From Acanthochlamys bracteata (Eukaryota > Streptophyta > Magnoliopsida > Pandanales > Velloziaceae): a stretch of 64,000 bases of DNA. Both the position numbers and the translations under genes were made by a program. This document shows positions 46,235 through 58,378 of this stretch, in pieces. The notes under the pieces were generated by a model. It saw only the letters and a program-made list of their open reading frames with translations. It made no database searches and had not been told where the DNA came from. The DNA is taken from NCBI GenBank assembly GCA_019914995.1, contig CM034131.1:558001-622000 (forward strand). Reading direction: 5' to 3'. Numbering within the stretch: position 1 is the stretch's first letter; each line of letters starts with the position of its first letter.

Positions 46235-48958
46235 ATGGCTGCTAACACTGCTGGCACCGCCACCGCTGCTGCTAGACAACCACTCCCTCCTCCACGTTAC
46301 GGTAAGTGGGTAACGGTCTTGAGCATAGACGGAGGCGGCGTTCGTGGCCTTATTCCTGGAACTGTTCTCGCCTTCCTTGAATCAAAACTTCAGGTACATA
46401 ACCTTGAACTGCTTCAGCTTCTTTCAGAAACTAGCTAGCTAGAACGCTTTTCTCGTTACTAATTATAAGCTTTTAGCTTTTTATCTTTTCTTTGTTAGAA
46501 TTCTATCACCAATTTTTCTTCAGGAACTTGATGGAGCAGATGCAAGGATAGCGGACTACTTTGATGTGATCGCCGGAACAAGCACCGGCGGCCTAGTGAC
46601 AACTATGCTGACTGCTCCGGACAAAAATAACCGTCCCCTATATGCGGCTAGTGAGATCAACCAATTTTACCTCGAAAATTGTCCCAAAATCTTCCCTCAA
46701 GACAGGTACCCAAAACGTACATAAACAACAAAAATATAAGCACCCCAGTGCTCCATGATAAATCGAGATGCATCATAACCGTCCAATTACTAGATTGAAC
46801 GGTTGGATTATGGATCAATTGAGCTTTATTAATTTATTTGATGTAGGAGTTTACTGCGATCAGTGACGGGCATATTCAAAACCATCAACGGTCCAAAATA
46901 TGACGGAAAATATCTTCACAACAAAGTGAAAGAGCTACTTGGTCCAACAAGGCTACACCAGACCTTAACCAATATAGTAGTTCCAACTTTCGACATCAAA
47001 TACCTTCAGCCAATTATCTTCACCACCTCCGAGGTCTTCAGTTTATTTTACCATATTGCTTAACAAAAAAATAATTTTTTAATTTTAATTTTATAATTTT
47101 AAATATATATTGTATAAATATTTAAAAAATTTATTTAAAAATTTAAAAAATATAAAAATTTTTACATAATAAATTTTTTTTTTTATATTTTTATTAATTA
47201 TTTTAAAATAAAAAAATAGAACGTATTTTTTAAAAAAATAAAATATTTTTTATTTTAAAAAAATTTATTTTCAAAAGTATTTCTAAACACTCCCTAAATC
47301 TATATAGCTTATTTGAAAGGATTCAGAATGTTTTATGTATTTTGTTGCAGGCTAAAGTAGAACCATTGAAGAACCCCTTTATCTCGGACGTATGCATCAG
47401 TACATCTGCAGCACCTACTTATTTACCGGCACATTATTTTGAGACCTCTGACGACAAGGGGAACAAACGAGACTTCAATCTCATCGATGGAGGCGTCGCC
47501 GCAAATAACCCGGTTTGCTTTCTTTTTACCTCGATTTTAAATAAGTTTTCAAAAAGTGAATAAAAAATAAATTATTAGAAAGTAAATTTATTAAAATAAA
47601 TATGAAAAAGTTATTCGAAAATAAATTTTTGATAAAAAAAAGTTATTGTTGAAGACACTTATGGTGAAGTAAAAAAATCCTAAGAAAGACTCTGGGCCTT
47701 TGAATCCTTGTGGACGTCCCCTCTAAACTACAACCTGGAGCAGGTATCTAGTTGAACTATGTTGTAGAATCAACTGACTAACATGTTGGGACCGATACCT
47801 AATTAAGGAGTGACATATTTTACTACCCTCAAACAAGCTCATCCTTTCCAGTAATACAATTTGGAACCAATTTTTCCAAACAACATTCGAAGAGCTTAAT
47901 CATCAATCGATCAAAAAGAAATAAATGGTTATAACTCCTCACAAGGTTACGTCAATCAATATTGCACATAGCATAGTAGGAAAGCGTTTGACGTTCCATT
48001 CCAAAGAAATAATTTTTTAATTTATATTTTTTAATATATATTTTATAAATATTTAGAAAATTTATTTAAAAATTTAAAAATATAAAAAAATTCTACGTAG
48101 TAATAAGATATTAATTTTTTTTAAGTATAAAAAAAATAAAACTCGTATTTAAAAAAAAAAAAAATATTTTTTATTAAAAAAAAATTATTTTAAAAGCCCT
48201 CTCAAAATGCTTTAACATAGTTTTGAATTTGGCCTTCTATGGGCAATGTTGTGCAGCTGGTGTTGGCCATGAACCATGTCACGAGGGAGATCCTGAAGGG
48301 GCACGATCACTTCACCCACATGAAGCCAACAGATCATCACAAGTTCTTGGCCTTCTCTGTAGGTACAGGGGCAGCAAAGCAGGAGACGAGGTTCACTGCT
48401 CAAATGGCAGCGAGATGGGGTCTTGTCGGATGGTTATACACGCATGGCCTCAGCCCGTTAATCGATAGCTTCACCCAAGCAAGTTCTGACCTCGTTGATA
48501 TTCACGCTGCCATTCTCTTCCACACAGTTGCTTGTCAGACCAACTATCTCCGCATACAAGTAAATACTGCAAAACCAACTTCCTGCGAAAAATTAGTACA
48601 CTGCACGAATACATAGTATTTTTTTGATATAACAACATCAAGCTACTATATAGAATATGACAATAATAGTGTACATGAAAAACTTTTTTACTAAACATGA
48701 ATGAAACTGCAGGCGGATGACTTAGTAGGCGAGACATCATCAGTGGACATTTCGACAAATGAGAACATGATGAACCTCATCGAAGTTGGGAAGAAACTGT
48801 TGAAGAAGAAAGTGTCTAGAGTGGACATAGAAACAGGATTGGTTAAGGAGTGTCCAGGTGAAGGAACAAATGAAGATGCCCTAGCTCGCTTTGCTAAGCT
48901 TCTCTCCGAGGAGAGGAAATTCAGGCTTGACTGCATGGCAAAGGACAAGGAAGGATGA
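46235..48958 (+). CDS. Patatin-like phospholipase 2, 412 aa, six exons
   Basis: Exons 46235-46393, 46524-46705, 46847-47033, 47351-47512, 48257-48559, 48713-48958 join in frame to 412 residues. Catalytic parts are all present: oxyanion loop DGGGVRG (32-38), nucleophile Ser73 in GTSTGG, and Asp222 in [10 protein letters not shown]. The N-terminus is longer than in gene 1, with an Ala/Thr-rich then Pro-rich lead ([15 protein letters not shown]). Exons 2, 4 and 5 have exactly the same lengths as in gene 1; exon 3 is one codon shorter. Introns 3 and 4 are enlarged by AT-rich repeats not present in gene 1. The exon 5 start reads [11 protein letters not shown] after a GTGCAG acceptor. It should be a cytosolic lipid acyl hydrolase, as for gene 1; divergence between the copies suggests a different expression or substrate range, not shown here. 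Confidence 0.93.
47058..47300 (+). repeat. AT-rich MITE-like repeat, family A, in patatin gene 2 intron 3
   Basis: ATTTTTTAATTTTAATTTTA to TTTCTAAACACTCCC, in the intron between exons 3 and 4. Confidence 0.5.
47982..48200 (+). repeat. AT-rich MITE-like repeat, family A, in patatin gene 2 intron 4
   Basis: Starts AAAGCGTTTGACGTTCC and keeps the family core TTTTTAATATATATTTTAT. It ends near CTCTCAAAATGC, about 50 bases before exon 5. Confidence 0.6.
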
Positions 48959-51540
48959 GATAATATAGCATCAAGGTATGCTAAAAGAAGTGTATGAAAG
49001 CAGATAAATAATGTTTGAAATGCTACAATAAGTCTTGTTGTGTACTCATAACGCAAAACTGCTCGTATGATGCAAAAGATTGTTCGTAAAAATAAGCAAA
49101 AGTCCCTCTGTTCGTTTAAGACGTTGCCTCTATGGCATCCTAAAAACTATGTTATGCTCTAGTAAAGAATAAAACTATGAATACCATCTAGTGTACCCTC
49201 TTTTTTTTTTTTTTTTTGAAACAAAATCAATCATATAGCTTCAAACGCCCATCCAGAGAAGGTAGATCTCATCCTATCTCTAAAGGGTTTAAAGGAGGGC
49301 ACCCATAGTATTCCTCCCAGGCAAAACAAGGGAAAGCTCTCAATCAGTGTTTGAGAATTGCAAAAGGGTATGTGGACATGTTTTACCAAAGTGGCTTGCT
49401 TATACTGACTACATATGTACATTGAGGAGCCTACAACTTGAAAGCTAAAATGGTTACTCAGATCAAAGCTGCAAAACTAAATTTGGATAGCAATACTATC
49501 TGAAAAAGTCTTCACAGACTTCAGTAACACTAACTCTTCATCATTCAAATGACCTCAATGCGGGCTTGTTATCCTTAGCAATGGAGAATTAACAGCTTTT
49601 CGACTAAAGGTAACATACATAAACAATTTTTGGCAAAAGCCAAATTTATTGTGGATATCAGGCAATAATCTGGATTAAAATGGTAAGACATGTAGTTAAA
49701 ACTGGCATGGCTGAGAAAAAAATTGAGCTAACAATATTTACTTTCAAGGCTTTACTACTTTGAACTTGAAGATAGCACTATATCAAAATATAGCAGGCAA
49801 TTTTCACAACTCTAAAGGCGTTCAACACTAATGTCCCAGCACTTTGGCGACTGACCATGGTGGATGTTAGTGTCTAACCTCCACCATGAGATCGATTGGA
49901 TAGCGTTGGAGGTAATTCGAGATCTGTGTCCCCAAAAGCAGTAGCATCTAGAAAAACTTGCAACCATGAAAACTCTTTAAAAATGATTTGGAAAGTAGCA
50001 TCAAGAGAAATCAATATCCAGCTAATCAATATCCAAGAAAACCTTTGTCTCTTAATTGGCAATGCGCGCAAGGGACACAGAACGAATACCGATTCTATCT
50101 TCAAGCGCATTGGATAAGTTTTGAGAAACCAAATTTCTGAAACTAGAAATTCTTCAAAACCCAGAATCATACAGGTCGTTGTGGTCCGCAAAGTATTGGA
50201 CTTGATATGCTTGATCGTATAATAAAATTTCGAGAAGAAATTTGTTATGATCGATTGGAAAATTTCCACATTTTTTCAGCGAGATCGAAGAAAAAAATGT
50301 TGAACTGAGTTTCATTTATTTATTTATTTATTGTTGTTAAGGCGGTGAATGTTAGCAAATGGTTCATTTTGAATCTACAAATTGTATATCCACTCAAAAA
50401 AACGAAAGGCCAATAGTGAAAAAAATAATTTGAAGATCAATGATTAAAAATTTGATATATCAAAGAATTTGAAGATATATATAATCCCAAAGCACCAAAC
50501 GCCATGCCGATGCCGGAATGGTGGTCCAGTATCATGAGCCTGAATTGACTCAGAGCGTATATTAATTAGTTACAGTGAGATGAGTTTTTGAAAATAAAAA
50601 AATAAATTTGAAAAATATATGTATTTATTTATAATTAAAATGATTTAAAAATAAATTTTTGATAAACGAAGTAAGTTCTTAGCAATTATAATAAGATTTG
50701 AAACGGGCCCAAATTTTAGAACATGACAGAAAAGCAAATGCTGTTAAAAAAGCAGAAGCTTCTATAGAGTGAATCTTATGTAATGCATAACCAAAAATCT
50801 TAGCTTATCCGAGTGCACATAATGCATAAGTAGCTAGCTAGTTGTGAATGTCGATACCAGCATTGAGCTTATATTTTTCATGACGTATTTTATTATATAA
50901 AAATAAATTTTATAAAATAAAATATAATAAAAAATAAGTTCGGTAAAATTTAAAATTAAATTTTCATTTAAGTAAATTTAAATAAACATAAAAATAAAAT
51001 TTAAAGTGATAATTAAAATATATTATGGGGTTGTTTGGCTTAGCGTTCTTCAAAATCAGTTTTTTAATTTTTATTTTATATTTTTCAATATATTTTTTAT
51101 AAATATTAGAAAATTTATTTAAAAATTTAAAAAGTATAAAAAAATTTACATAGTGAGATCTTTTTAATGCTTATTTTTATTTTTATTTTAGATAAAAAAA
51201 TAGAGCTTATTTTTTTTATAAAAAAAAATTCTTTATTTTAAAAGATTCTATTTCAAAAGTACCTTAAACGTTCCTATATGATAATTCTAAATATGGAGCG
51301 AGGAAATAAAGTTTATTTCAATTGACATGTCCTAAGATTTCTGTGGAATGAGCTAACCTGCATATCCATTACACTAAGAATTGAAATGCGTTACAAATAT
51401 ATCCATTACACTAAGTTCACTTCTTGCTGTTTCTTTTGACCAAGAAAAGAAAATGTCAATATAAATATGGAATAAAACATAGATTCCATATGCACCGGTC
51501 TACAAATTTTTTCATATTATTCATTCAAACAATACGCGCA
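48959..51540. other. 3' flank of patatin gene 2 and intergenic sequence
   Basis: After the gene, a T run of about 18 (49199-49217) is followed by about 1.1 kb of less AT-rich sequence. A minus-strand frame of 131 codons (50269-49874) has no recognised motif. The block 49855-49888 is an imperfect inverted repeat (CATGGTGGATGTTAG facing CTAACCTCCACCATG). A family-A repeat lies at 51030-51275. No gene is supported. Confidence 0.4.
51030..51275 (+). repeat. AT-rich MITE-like repeat, family A
   Basis: Begins TTGTTTGGCTTAGCGTTC and ends TACCTTAAACGTTCC, with ATTTTTCAATATATTTTTTAT as core. Confidence 0.5.
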
Positions 51541-54390
51541 TGTTTGGGAGTGCTTTTTTCTGGCCAACTCCACAGTAAACTTTATGTTTAGATAGGAGAG
51601 CTTTTTGCCAAATTAAGCAACTTTTTTGCTATAAAAAAAAAGCATCAGTTTGATGCTTTTTTAATAAGCAGTACGGAACTTTTTCTGTCTTATAATATGT
51701 AATGACTATTTTAATCTTGCTAAATTTGACAAATTACATACATATAAATTTACTCACCCACACACCTACCCACTCACCTCACTCATTTCTCACCCGTTTG
51801 CTGCATTCACTCCTCGCTCGTCTTTGCAGCATTCACTCCACTGTTCGTCACTGCTCGCTCACCCACCGTCGGCGTTGCCAGTTACTTCTCATTACTAGGC
51901 TCTGCTGCTCACCCACCAGCGTTTGATCATTCACTCCTCATTCAACACTCCCGTTCGCTCAACACTACAAATCTTCCCGTGGTTTCATCTCTACTCAATA
52001 TTTTTTCCGGCTGATCTCTACTCACAAGTTTCTGGTGCATCATTGATTTTTCAAACGTTCTTCGGTGCCAAGGAGATACACAGGTACTTGATTTCTTGAT
52101 TTCTCATTCGATTTTTTTTCCCGTTCTATAAATCACGTTCTTATAGTGTTATTTTGTGAAATTTTCTCTTTTTCTTTTTTTCGTCCAGCGTTTTGTTTGT
52201 TCTAACCTTTATTGTTTCATTATTGAATGAAAGAAAATTTTTTCAAGTGATGATGGAAATTGTAGAGCAGTGGATCGATTTTTTTGGTTAAGTCTGAATT
52301 AGCTACTGCAGCTAATTGTTGATGTTGTAGTAGTAGCTGCTATTGTATTTTTATTGACTACTGTCTGAATTAGCTACTGTCGATGTTGCATCAAGAAGTG
52401 TTAGTTTTTTCTATAATTTGTTACATGTAGTTTAGTTCATACACGAAACACATCTGCATATTGTATTTTTATTGGTTTGTTCTTCATGATTTTGAAGTAA
52501 AGTTTATTTATTGATTGTACAAGTTTTTCTCAAATTTTATGCATAGTGCCTAATGATAGGAATGAAAGCTTGAAGTAGCTTGTGGTCTTGCTTTGAGCAT
52601 CTAGGCACAAATTCTTTAGTGTAAGCAGTTGAAACTTCAGTTATCATCACCATCATCTTCTTCTTCTTCTTGTTTTTCTCTTTGAATCTGCAACATTCAT
52701 GATATGTCTATTCACATTAGAAATTCTTTGTTATGTCGAGAGTGTGCTTTGTGTATTTTTTTTTTTATGTTACATATAACTAATTTAGTGAGTTGAAATA
52801 TTTGGCTAATTAGAGCTGAAACATACTAGCTTGAACAACCTAAAACAAGCAAGCTCACTATTCTGTTTAACTTGAAACAGTGAGCTTGATTGATATAGTT
52901 TAGGAGCTAAACAAGTAAGCTCTATGTTTAGGAGTTAAGAGTGCGCTTGATGAAGCTAAATAGTGAGCTGAAACAATATTGGTTGTTTAGTGAGATTTTA
53001 AAAGTTAAAAAGAATTTCTGTAAAGCATTTTTCTATTGATGTCATGGTATGATTTTTCTGTAAAGAATTTTTGAAAAGAATGGTATGATTTTTGAAAAGA
53101 TTTTCTATTGCAAAAACAGTATATGTCTTTTAATAATAGAACTTCATCTATTAGATGCTGGACATGATGGAGATGCACCTAGTATAGTTTTATCAACATT
53201 TTCAATTAGATACAAATGGGTACCAGCTAACTGCCAAGTATAGACCATGCAATGCTGCTATATGCACTGCTGCCAAGTATAGTACTAACATTTTCAATTA
53301 GCTCTTGATGAAAGAGGGACAAAAAAGAAAGAACCTACTGCTACATATATTGCTGCTGCCACTTTATTTCTTCACACCCTCTTCAATAGTTATAAAAAAA
53401 AACCTGTTAATATTAGAATATATATAGCTACAAGCACTACACCATTGGACATACTTGTTGTAAGTTGTAGATGTAGAGATAGCATTGACATAGGAAAATC
53501 AAGAGGTGTTTTTTGCTGGTGGAGATGCACCTAGTTCAAGATTGATAATTAGTATGTTTTCATTACATAGTTAAAGTAATTGATGGAGATGCTAGACATG
53601 CTGGAATAATTTTATCAACATTTTCAATTAGATGGAGATACTGGACATGCTGCCACTGCTCTGGAATAGTTTTTATAAAAAAAACCTGTTAAGTATTAGA
53701 ATACATATAGCTACAATCACTATACCATTAGCGCTGCTTGTAAGCAGCAGCTGTTTGTTAGGAATTTCAAAAGGAGATGCAGAGTTGGATCGCGCGCCGT
53801 GATGCAATTGCAAATCAAATATATAGACAGTAATTATGAATGTTATGATTGTATTTGTTGCTATGTATGAATATTGAACTATCAAATGTATGACATCATT
53901 ATTTTTACTTAAAAGTTTATTTAAAATTGCTAATATATTACTATATTTTTTTGATTTCTACCTATTAATTAATTAATTATTATTATATTAAATAATAATA
54001 TATTAATATATAATTTAAATATATTATTTCAGAATTTATTATAATAATAATATATTTATTCATATATTTATAAATATTATTATAAATAATATTAACAAAA
54101 ATATTTTAATAATATATTATAAAATTAATTTTTAAAAAATTAAATAATATATGAAAATAAATTTAATAATATATTATTTATTATATACTAAAGAACATTT
54201 CAGTTATTATATATTTTATTCATTTATAAACACAAGTTTAGCCAAGTATATCTATAATTTTATTTTTTAAAAAGCTGTAGTCAGCTTTCTAATCAAAAGT
54301 TCAACCGTCACAGCAAAAATATATAAATAATAATTTTTATTTAAAATTTCTAAATTTAAAATTTAGCTAAATATGTCTTACGTACGCAAC
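51541..54390 (+). other. Possible degenerate transposon or noncoding transcript
   Basis: A 2.8-kb block that stands out from its AT-rich surroundings. It begins CATGTTTGGGAGTGC, then an A-rich hairpin (AAGCATCAGTTTGATGCTT). A C/T-rich leader-like part follows (51750-52080) that ends in CACAG/GTACTTG, a good splice donor. The middle (52.1-53.9 kb) has no long frame but contains repeated phrases. The right part is AT-only, with another small hairpin, AAGCTGTAGTCAGCTTT, at 54272-54288. The layout recalls a hAT- or Harbinger-type element that has lost its transposase. End matches are too weak to define terminal repeats. Confidence 0.3.
53388..53735 (+). repeat. Direct repeats inside the 51.5-54.4 kb block
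   Basis: AAAAAACCTGTTAATATTAG with ATAGCTACAAGCACTACACC at 53396-53452 recurs with few changes at 53682-53731 (period about 280). TTTTATCAACATTTTCAATTAG recurs at 53189 and 53609, and GGAGATGCACCTAGT at 53170 and 53520. Confidence 0.7.
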
Positions 54391-54749
54391 ATGTGGTAGT
54401 TATATTATATACCAACAGCTAGCTACACATCAATCAATCGATCAATCTATCTAACAAGTTAATTAAGTCAATCAAAACTTTCTTTTGATTTATTGAAAAC
54501 CACCATGCTCCATTCTATTAACTGCTCAAATGAACAATTTTCGGTTGTTAACTCGTCAACTCATTACATATAATCATAAATATTTCAATCATGCAATAAT
54601 TAACGAATGTTTCAACCGCTGCTTATTTAGTACACAAGTTTAAAATTAAAAAAAAAAAAGGTTATAAAAAAAAAATAATAATATGTACGTAGGATGATAA
54701 AAAAATAATTTAACTCTCTTATACGTAGGATGTAATATGTACGTATGTA

Positions 54750-55445
54750 TCATTTAACTCTAACAAGAAAGATACTGAGATCCGGCGCGTTACCGCCGGG
54801 ACCGTCAGGATTCATCATGTACAAAGCTTCCGAATCCTTCGATCCGACGACACGTTGAAACCTAGCTCTCAGATACGTTAGCTCTCCATCGCCTTCCCCT
54901 CCGGCAGCACCTCTTCCTGTGCCACTGCAGGGACTTGGCAAAACTCCGGCGCCCATCGATACCCATCTAAGCATCTGCATAACGTACCTTTCTTCACTCG
55001 ACATATCTCTTCGTCGAATCGAGTACCCCGATTTCCGACCGTTGCAGTAAACTGCCCAAACGTGTTCTTCTAAGAGTTTCTTCTTGCTCGTCTTCGTTTC
55101 GCTCTCGAGCGCGAGACGGACGCAGCCGGACGACATCTCTTTATGGAAATTGTTCGTGTGGATAGGTAGTTCGATGAGGAACACCGGCGTCGACTTCAAC
55201 TCGTGATGGATAGCTAAGCTCAACCGACCTCGTCGGTACCCGAAAAGAGTTGCCATTGTTGCTTGATCAGTGAGCAGAGCTTTGCTCGCGGTCTTGCTGA
55301 GCAACGCAGCCATTTTGCACCCTGTTGTTAGCATTGGGACTAACTTGAACATTTTGAGAACTCCTTTACTGCCGTTACCGGATTTTTTCTCAAATTGGTG
55401 CCGGAGAAGGGATACTAGCCCCTGCGATTGCACCTCCCGTGGCAT
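54750..55445 (-). CDS. MIZU-KUSSEI 1-like (DUF617) protein, 231 aa
   Basis: Intronless frame of 231 residues; the start is the ATG of MPREVQSQGL, the first true ATG in the frame. The DUF617 (MIZ1) domain covers about residues 60-230: TLFGYRRGRLSLAIHHE, LIELPIHTNNFHKEM, WAVYCNGRKSGYSIRR, YVMQMLRWVSMGAGVLP, GELTYLRARFQRVVGS and SEALYMMNPDG. No signal peptide. The founding member MIZ1 is needed for root hydrotropism and is attached to the cytosolic face of the ER; paralogues are mostly uncharacterised. Here the N-terminal part lacks the long Ser-rich lead of MIZ1, so this is one of the shorter paralogues rather than MIZ1 itself. A Gly/Ala-rich loop (GTGRGAAGGEGDG) interrupts the domain, as in other members. 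Confidence 0.9.
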   Translation of the reverse strand: MPREVQSQGLVSLLRHQFEKKSGNGSKGVLKMFKLVPMLTTGCKMAALLSKTASKALLTDQATMATLFGYRRGRLSLAIHHELKSTPVFLIELPIHTNNFHKEMSSGCVRLALESETKTSKKKLLEEHVWAVYCNGRKSGYSIRRRDMSSEERYVMQMLRWVSMGAGVLPSPCSGTGRGAAGGEGDGELTYLRARFQRVVGSKDSEALYMMNPDGPGGNAPDLSIFLVRVK

Positions 55446-55611
55446 GAGTTTGATATACAACTAATTCAATTCGGGAGTGAATTAACAAAATAGAAAGATT
55501 TCTTATTCGAAGTTTTCGAACTTTTGACTCTGAAGCTACAGAGAAAGAGCTAACTAAGACTAAATTAATGACTGCTACGGAATGGAATTGAAGGACCTAG
55601 GAGTTGATACA

Positions 55612-55622
55612 AAATATATATA
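55612..55622 (-). promoter_or_regulatory. Candidate TATA box of the MIZ1-like gene
   Basis: TATATATATTT on the minus strand, about 170 bases before the ATG. Confidence 0.35.
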
Positions 55623-56257
55623 GAGAACAGCGAAGACCTAACTAGCTAGCTCTAGATTAAAAAAAAAAGATTTGTATTAACTTTGATACTGTTAACGAGA
55701 TTCTAATCTCTCATTGCTTGTTTCGCATTTCTCAATATCTTTATATGCAAGTGCAGAATAACTCTACAAAGTATTTCTAACGAGGCATGCCAAATATGGC
55801 AAAAGTTATGACGAAGCACTTTCTCCTCGTGCCCATGTTTGTTGGGGACTTGGTGAAATTTTGAAGGCAACAAAGGTTTGATGTGAACAGGTACACCGCC
55901 TAAGAAATGAATCAGTAAGGACATGGACATATTTCAAATGTACGTAACTCTACTTTTTTTCGTCAAATTCTGAGTTCTGAACAGTTCATATGTTTCAATC
56001 ACACAAAAAATTCAAAATTTTAGTTCTACATACGGAACTCTAGTTTCAACTTTTTTATTTGCATACTTTCTAATACAACTATATCTTTCAATTTTCAACA
56101 CAGTTCTAAAATTTATTGAAACATAAATACTGAACTCCACTTTCGCTTCATTTTTTAAGAAACTCTACTTTCTATTTTTCACTTTACGAAACTCAATTAC
56201 GGATATTTAAAACACGCCCTAAGAGAGGGAGTGGAGGATCATCTCTCGCTGTCCAGG

Positions 56258-56440
56258 ATAATTGAAAGTTTTTTATAACAAAAAATATTTTTATTTTTAA
56301 AAAATAAAGAAAAAAAAATAATAATTTATTATATAAAACTTTTATATTTTTAACTTTTAATATTTTTTTAAATATTTATAAAAAATATATTATTAAAAAT
56401 TTATTTTGTTGAGATAAAATACTAAACATTTTAGAACAAA
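56258..56440 (-). repeat. AT-rich MITE-like repeat, family A, diverged
   Basis: AATTGAAAGTTTTTTATAAC to TTTTGTTGAGATAAAA; contains ATTTATAAAAAATATATTA. Confidence 0.35.
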
Positions 56441-57019
56441 AAATAATGCTCTACTAACTAACTTAATAGATGAACCAGCATTACTCTTACCGGTTAGATC
56501 CTAAGTCGATAGCAAAATTTACATTTTTTAATGGTCTCGTATTAAGTAGTTGCTGAAAAGATAGTGATTATATATATATATAAGAGAATAAAAGATACTA
56601 CTAATTTTTAAATAGTTAGTCAATAATTTGCTATAGAAATATGATATAATAATACATGCTGATTAAGAGTTCAGTTGGCAGTAAATATTTCTCACGTTTA
56701 TATAACATTTGAAACCACTAGTGTCTGCGATAGCCGCCGGTTTAAAGTATTATTAGGTTTTTAATAACTTCGTCTTAGGTAGATACTTGTCATTTAAAGT
56801 GTTTTAATACTACAAAAATACACCGGTTTAAAGTATTATTAGATTTTTTGAAAATAATTATTATAAATACTTCTCAAATGTCATTAATGATTGGTGTGGT
56901 CAAAACTCTAATCCACGTCTCTTCTGTTCCCTTCTCGACATGAACTGGTACAGTACGTAATTGTGATAATGAAAATCTTAAAATAATTATGATCGTCTCA
57001 ACTCTTACTGCTTAATTAG

Positions 57020-57255
57020 AAAATATTTGGTAATACTTATTAAAAAAATAGTTTTATAAAAAATATATATTTTGAGAGTTTATAAAAAATGAATTTATTT
57101 TTACTTTAAATAATAATAATAATTAATAATAAACTTTTACGATATAAATTTTTTTATATTTTTAGAACTATTTTAAAATTTTTGTATAATATTTTAAAAT
57201 TTTAAAAAACGTAAAATTAAAAATTAAAATAATAATGAAAAAAAAGGTCTCCTAA
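57020..57255 (-). repeat. AT-rich MITE-like repeat, family A, diverged
   Basis: ATTTGGTAATACTTATTAAAA at the left; the interior is inverted relative to the 13565 copy; the right end merges with AAGGTCTCCTAAAA. Confidence 0.35.
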
Positions 57256-57829
57256 AATATCTACTTAGTTTTGAAGCGGGAAATCACTTCATAAAACCGA
57301 TCAAGTATTAAAATTGAACTCATTTAAAATTACTTTTAGAAACTCATTCTAGCACAAGCGAATATGCCCTCAAAAAAAAAAAATACTTTCTAATTTCTAC
57401 TACTACTATGCTACTGTTCTCTTGCTTCAAATTGACATTAAAAAATATTAAAAAATATTTTTAAACAACATTAAATTAAAAAATAGAGAAAAACAAATTT
57501 TTTATATACAATACCTAACAGGGCCGAAATATAGTTTTCATAAGTTTGGTAGGTCCTTCATGTTATTGTCATAGATACAAGCATGCTTTTGCTTTTGTTA
57601 TAATCAATTTGCTGCTCTCACAAGTCACTGAAGTTTCAAAATGTTGGATTTTTTTGTTGAATAATCTATGAGAAAAATGTGTTTGAAAACATTTTTATTT
57701 GAAAGCTACTTCACTTCTAATGTTGCAAGCTTATTTAATTTTGTGTTGTTTGTGTTAGGGACCAATTATTCAAAGCTCATATATGATAAACCTTTCCAAA
57801 CCATGTGATATACACAGTTGTTTTTAAGC

Positions 57830-57935
57830 AAACGTTTCATTCTAACTTTCTATTTTTTATTTTTTAATATTATAAAATTTAAAAACTTATTTTTAAAAAA
57901 AATTATTTTATAAATATTTTCAAAACGTTCCTCAT
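57830..57935 (+). repeat. AT-rich MITE-like repeat, short internal-deletion form
   Basis: Opens AAACGTTTCATTCTAAC and closes ATATTTTCAAAACGTTCC, about half the usual length, as expected from an internal deletion. Confidence 0.4.
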
Positions 57936-58378
57936 ATGGGTACGTCCTTGCTATCATATATACGACTGTGTGACACATATTTGTCAACAATCATATTTAT
58001 GTTAGTACCATTAAATTAATACAGTTGATTTGGTAGCAAACTAATCATAATAAATCATCATGTCTTCGTATGATCATTGGAACTAATCATGCATGCCTAC
58101 TTGATATCAGTATCAACCCGTGATTGGAATAGTTTAACATATTCTTTTCAATCTAATTTTTTATTTTATATTTTTCAATAAAATTTTTAAAATACTTTAT
58201 AAAATTTTCAATATATAAAATATACAAAAATTTTACATCATAAAATTCTATTAATAAGTATTTTTTATTTTTTTAAATAAAAATAATATGCATGAGATAC
58301 GTAACCCCTTAACTTTTTGTGTATCCTATGGGCTATAAGCTTGAAGGGGAAGGGAGAGGAAGTTATAGGGCTTCCGAT

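Larger units (their letters stand above)
55623..58378. other. Intergenic region with AT-rich repeats
   Basis: No coding region. It has family-A-like blocks near 56258, 57020, 57835 and 58140. A CACGCCCTAA end at 56212-56221 looks like the right end of a GGGCGTG-type MITE whose left end I could not find. TACACCGGTTTAAAGTATTATTAG (56820) repeats CCGGTTTAAAGTATTATTAG at 56737. Confidence 0.4.

Noticed and set aside
48691-49056. 121-codon minus-strand frame over patatin exon 6
   Set aside because: Antisense shadow of a well-supported exon.
49874-50269. 131-codon minus-strand open frame
   Set aside because: No recognised motif, an Ile/Phe/Leu-biased composition as in chance frames of AT-rich DNA, no paired exons, and no clear promoter.
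51702-51926. 74-codon plus-strand frame rich in His, Thr, Ser and Leu
   Set aside because: It comes from a C/T-rich leader-like stretch; low-complexity coding of this kind arises from pyrimidine-rich DNA without selection.
56212-56221. CACGCCCTAA as the right end of a complete MITE
   Set aside because: A matching GGGCGTG left end was not found within 400 bases, so no element could be defined.
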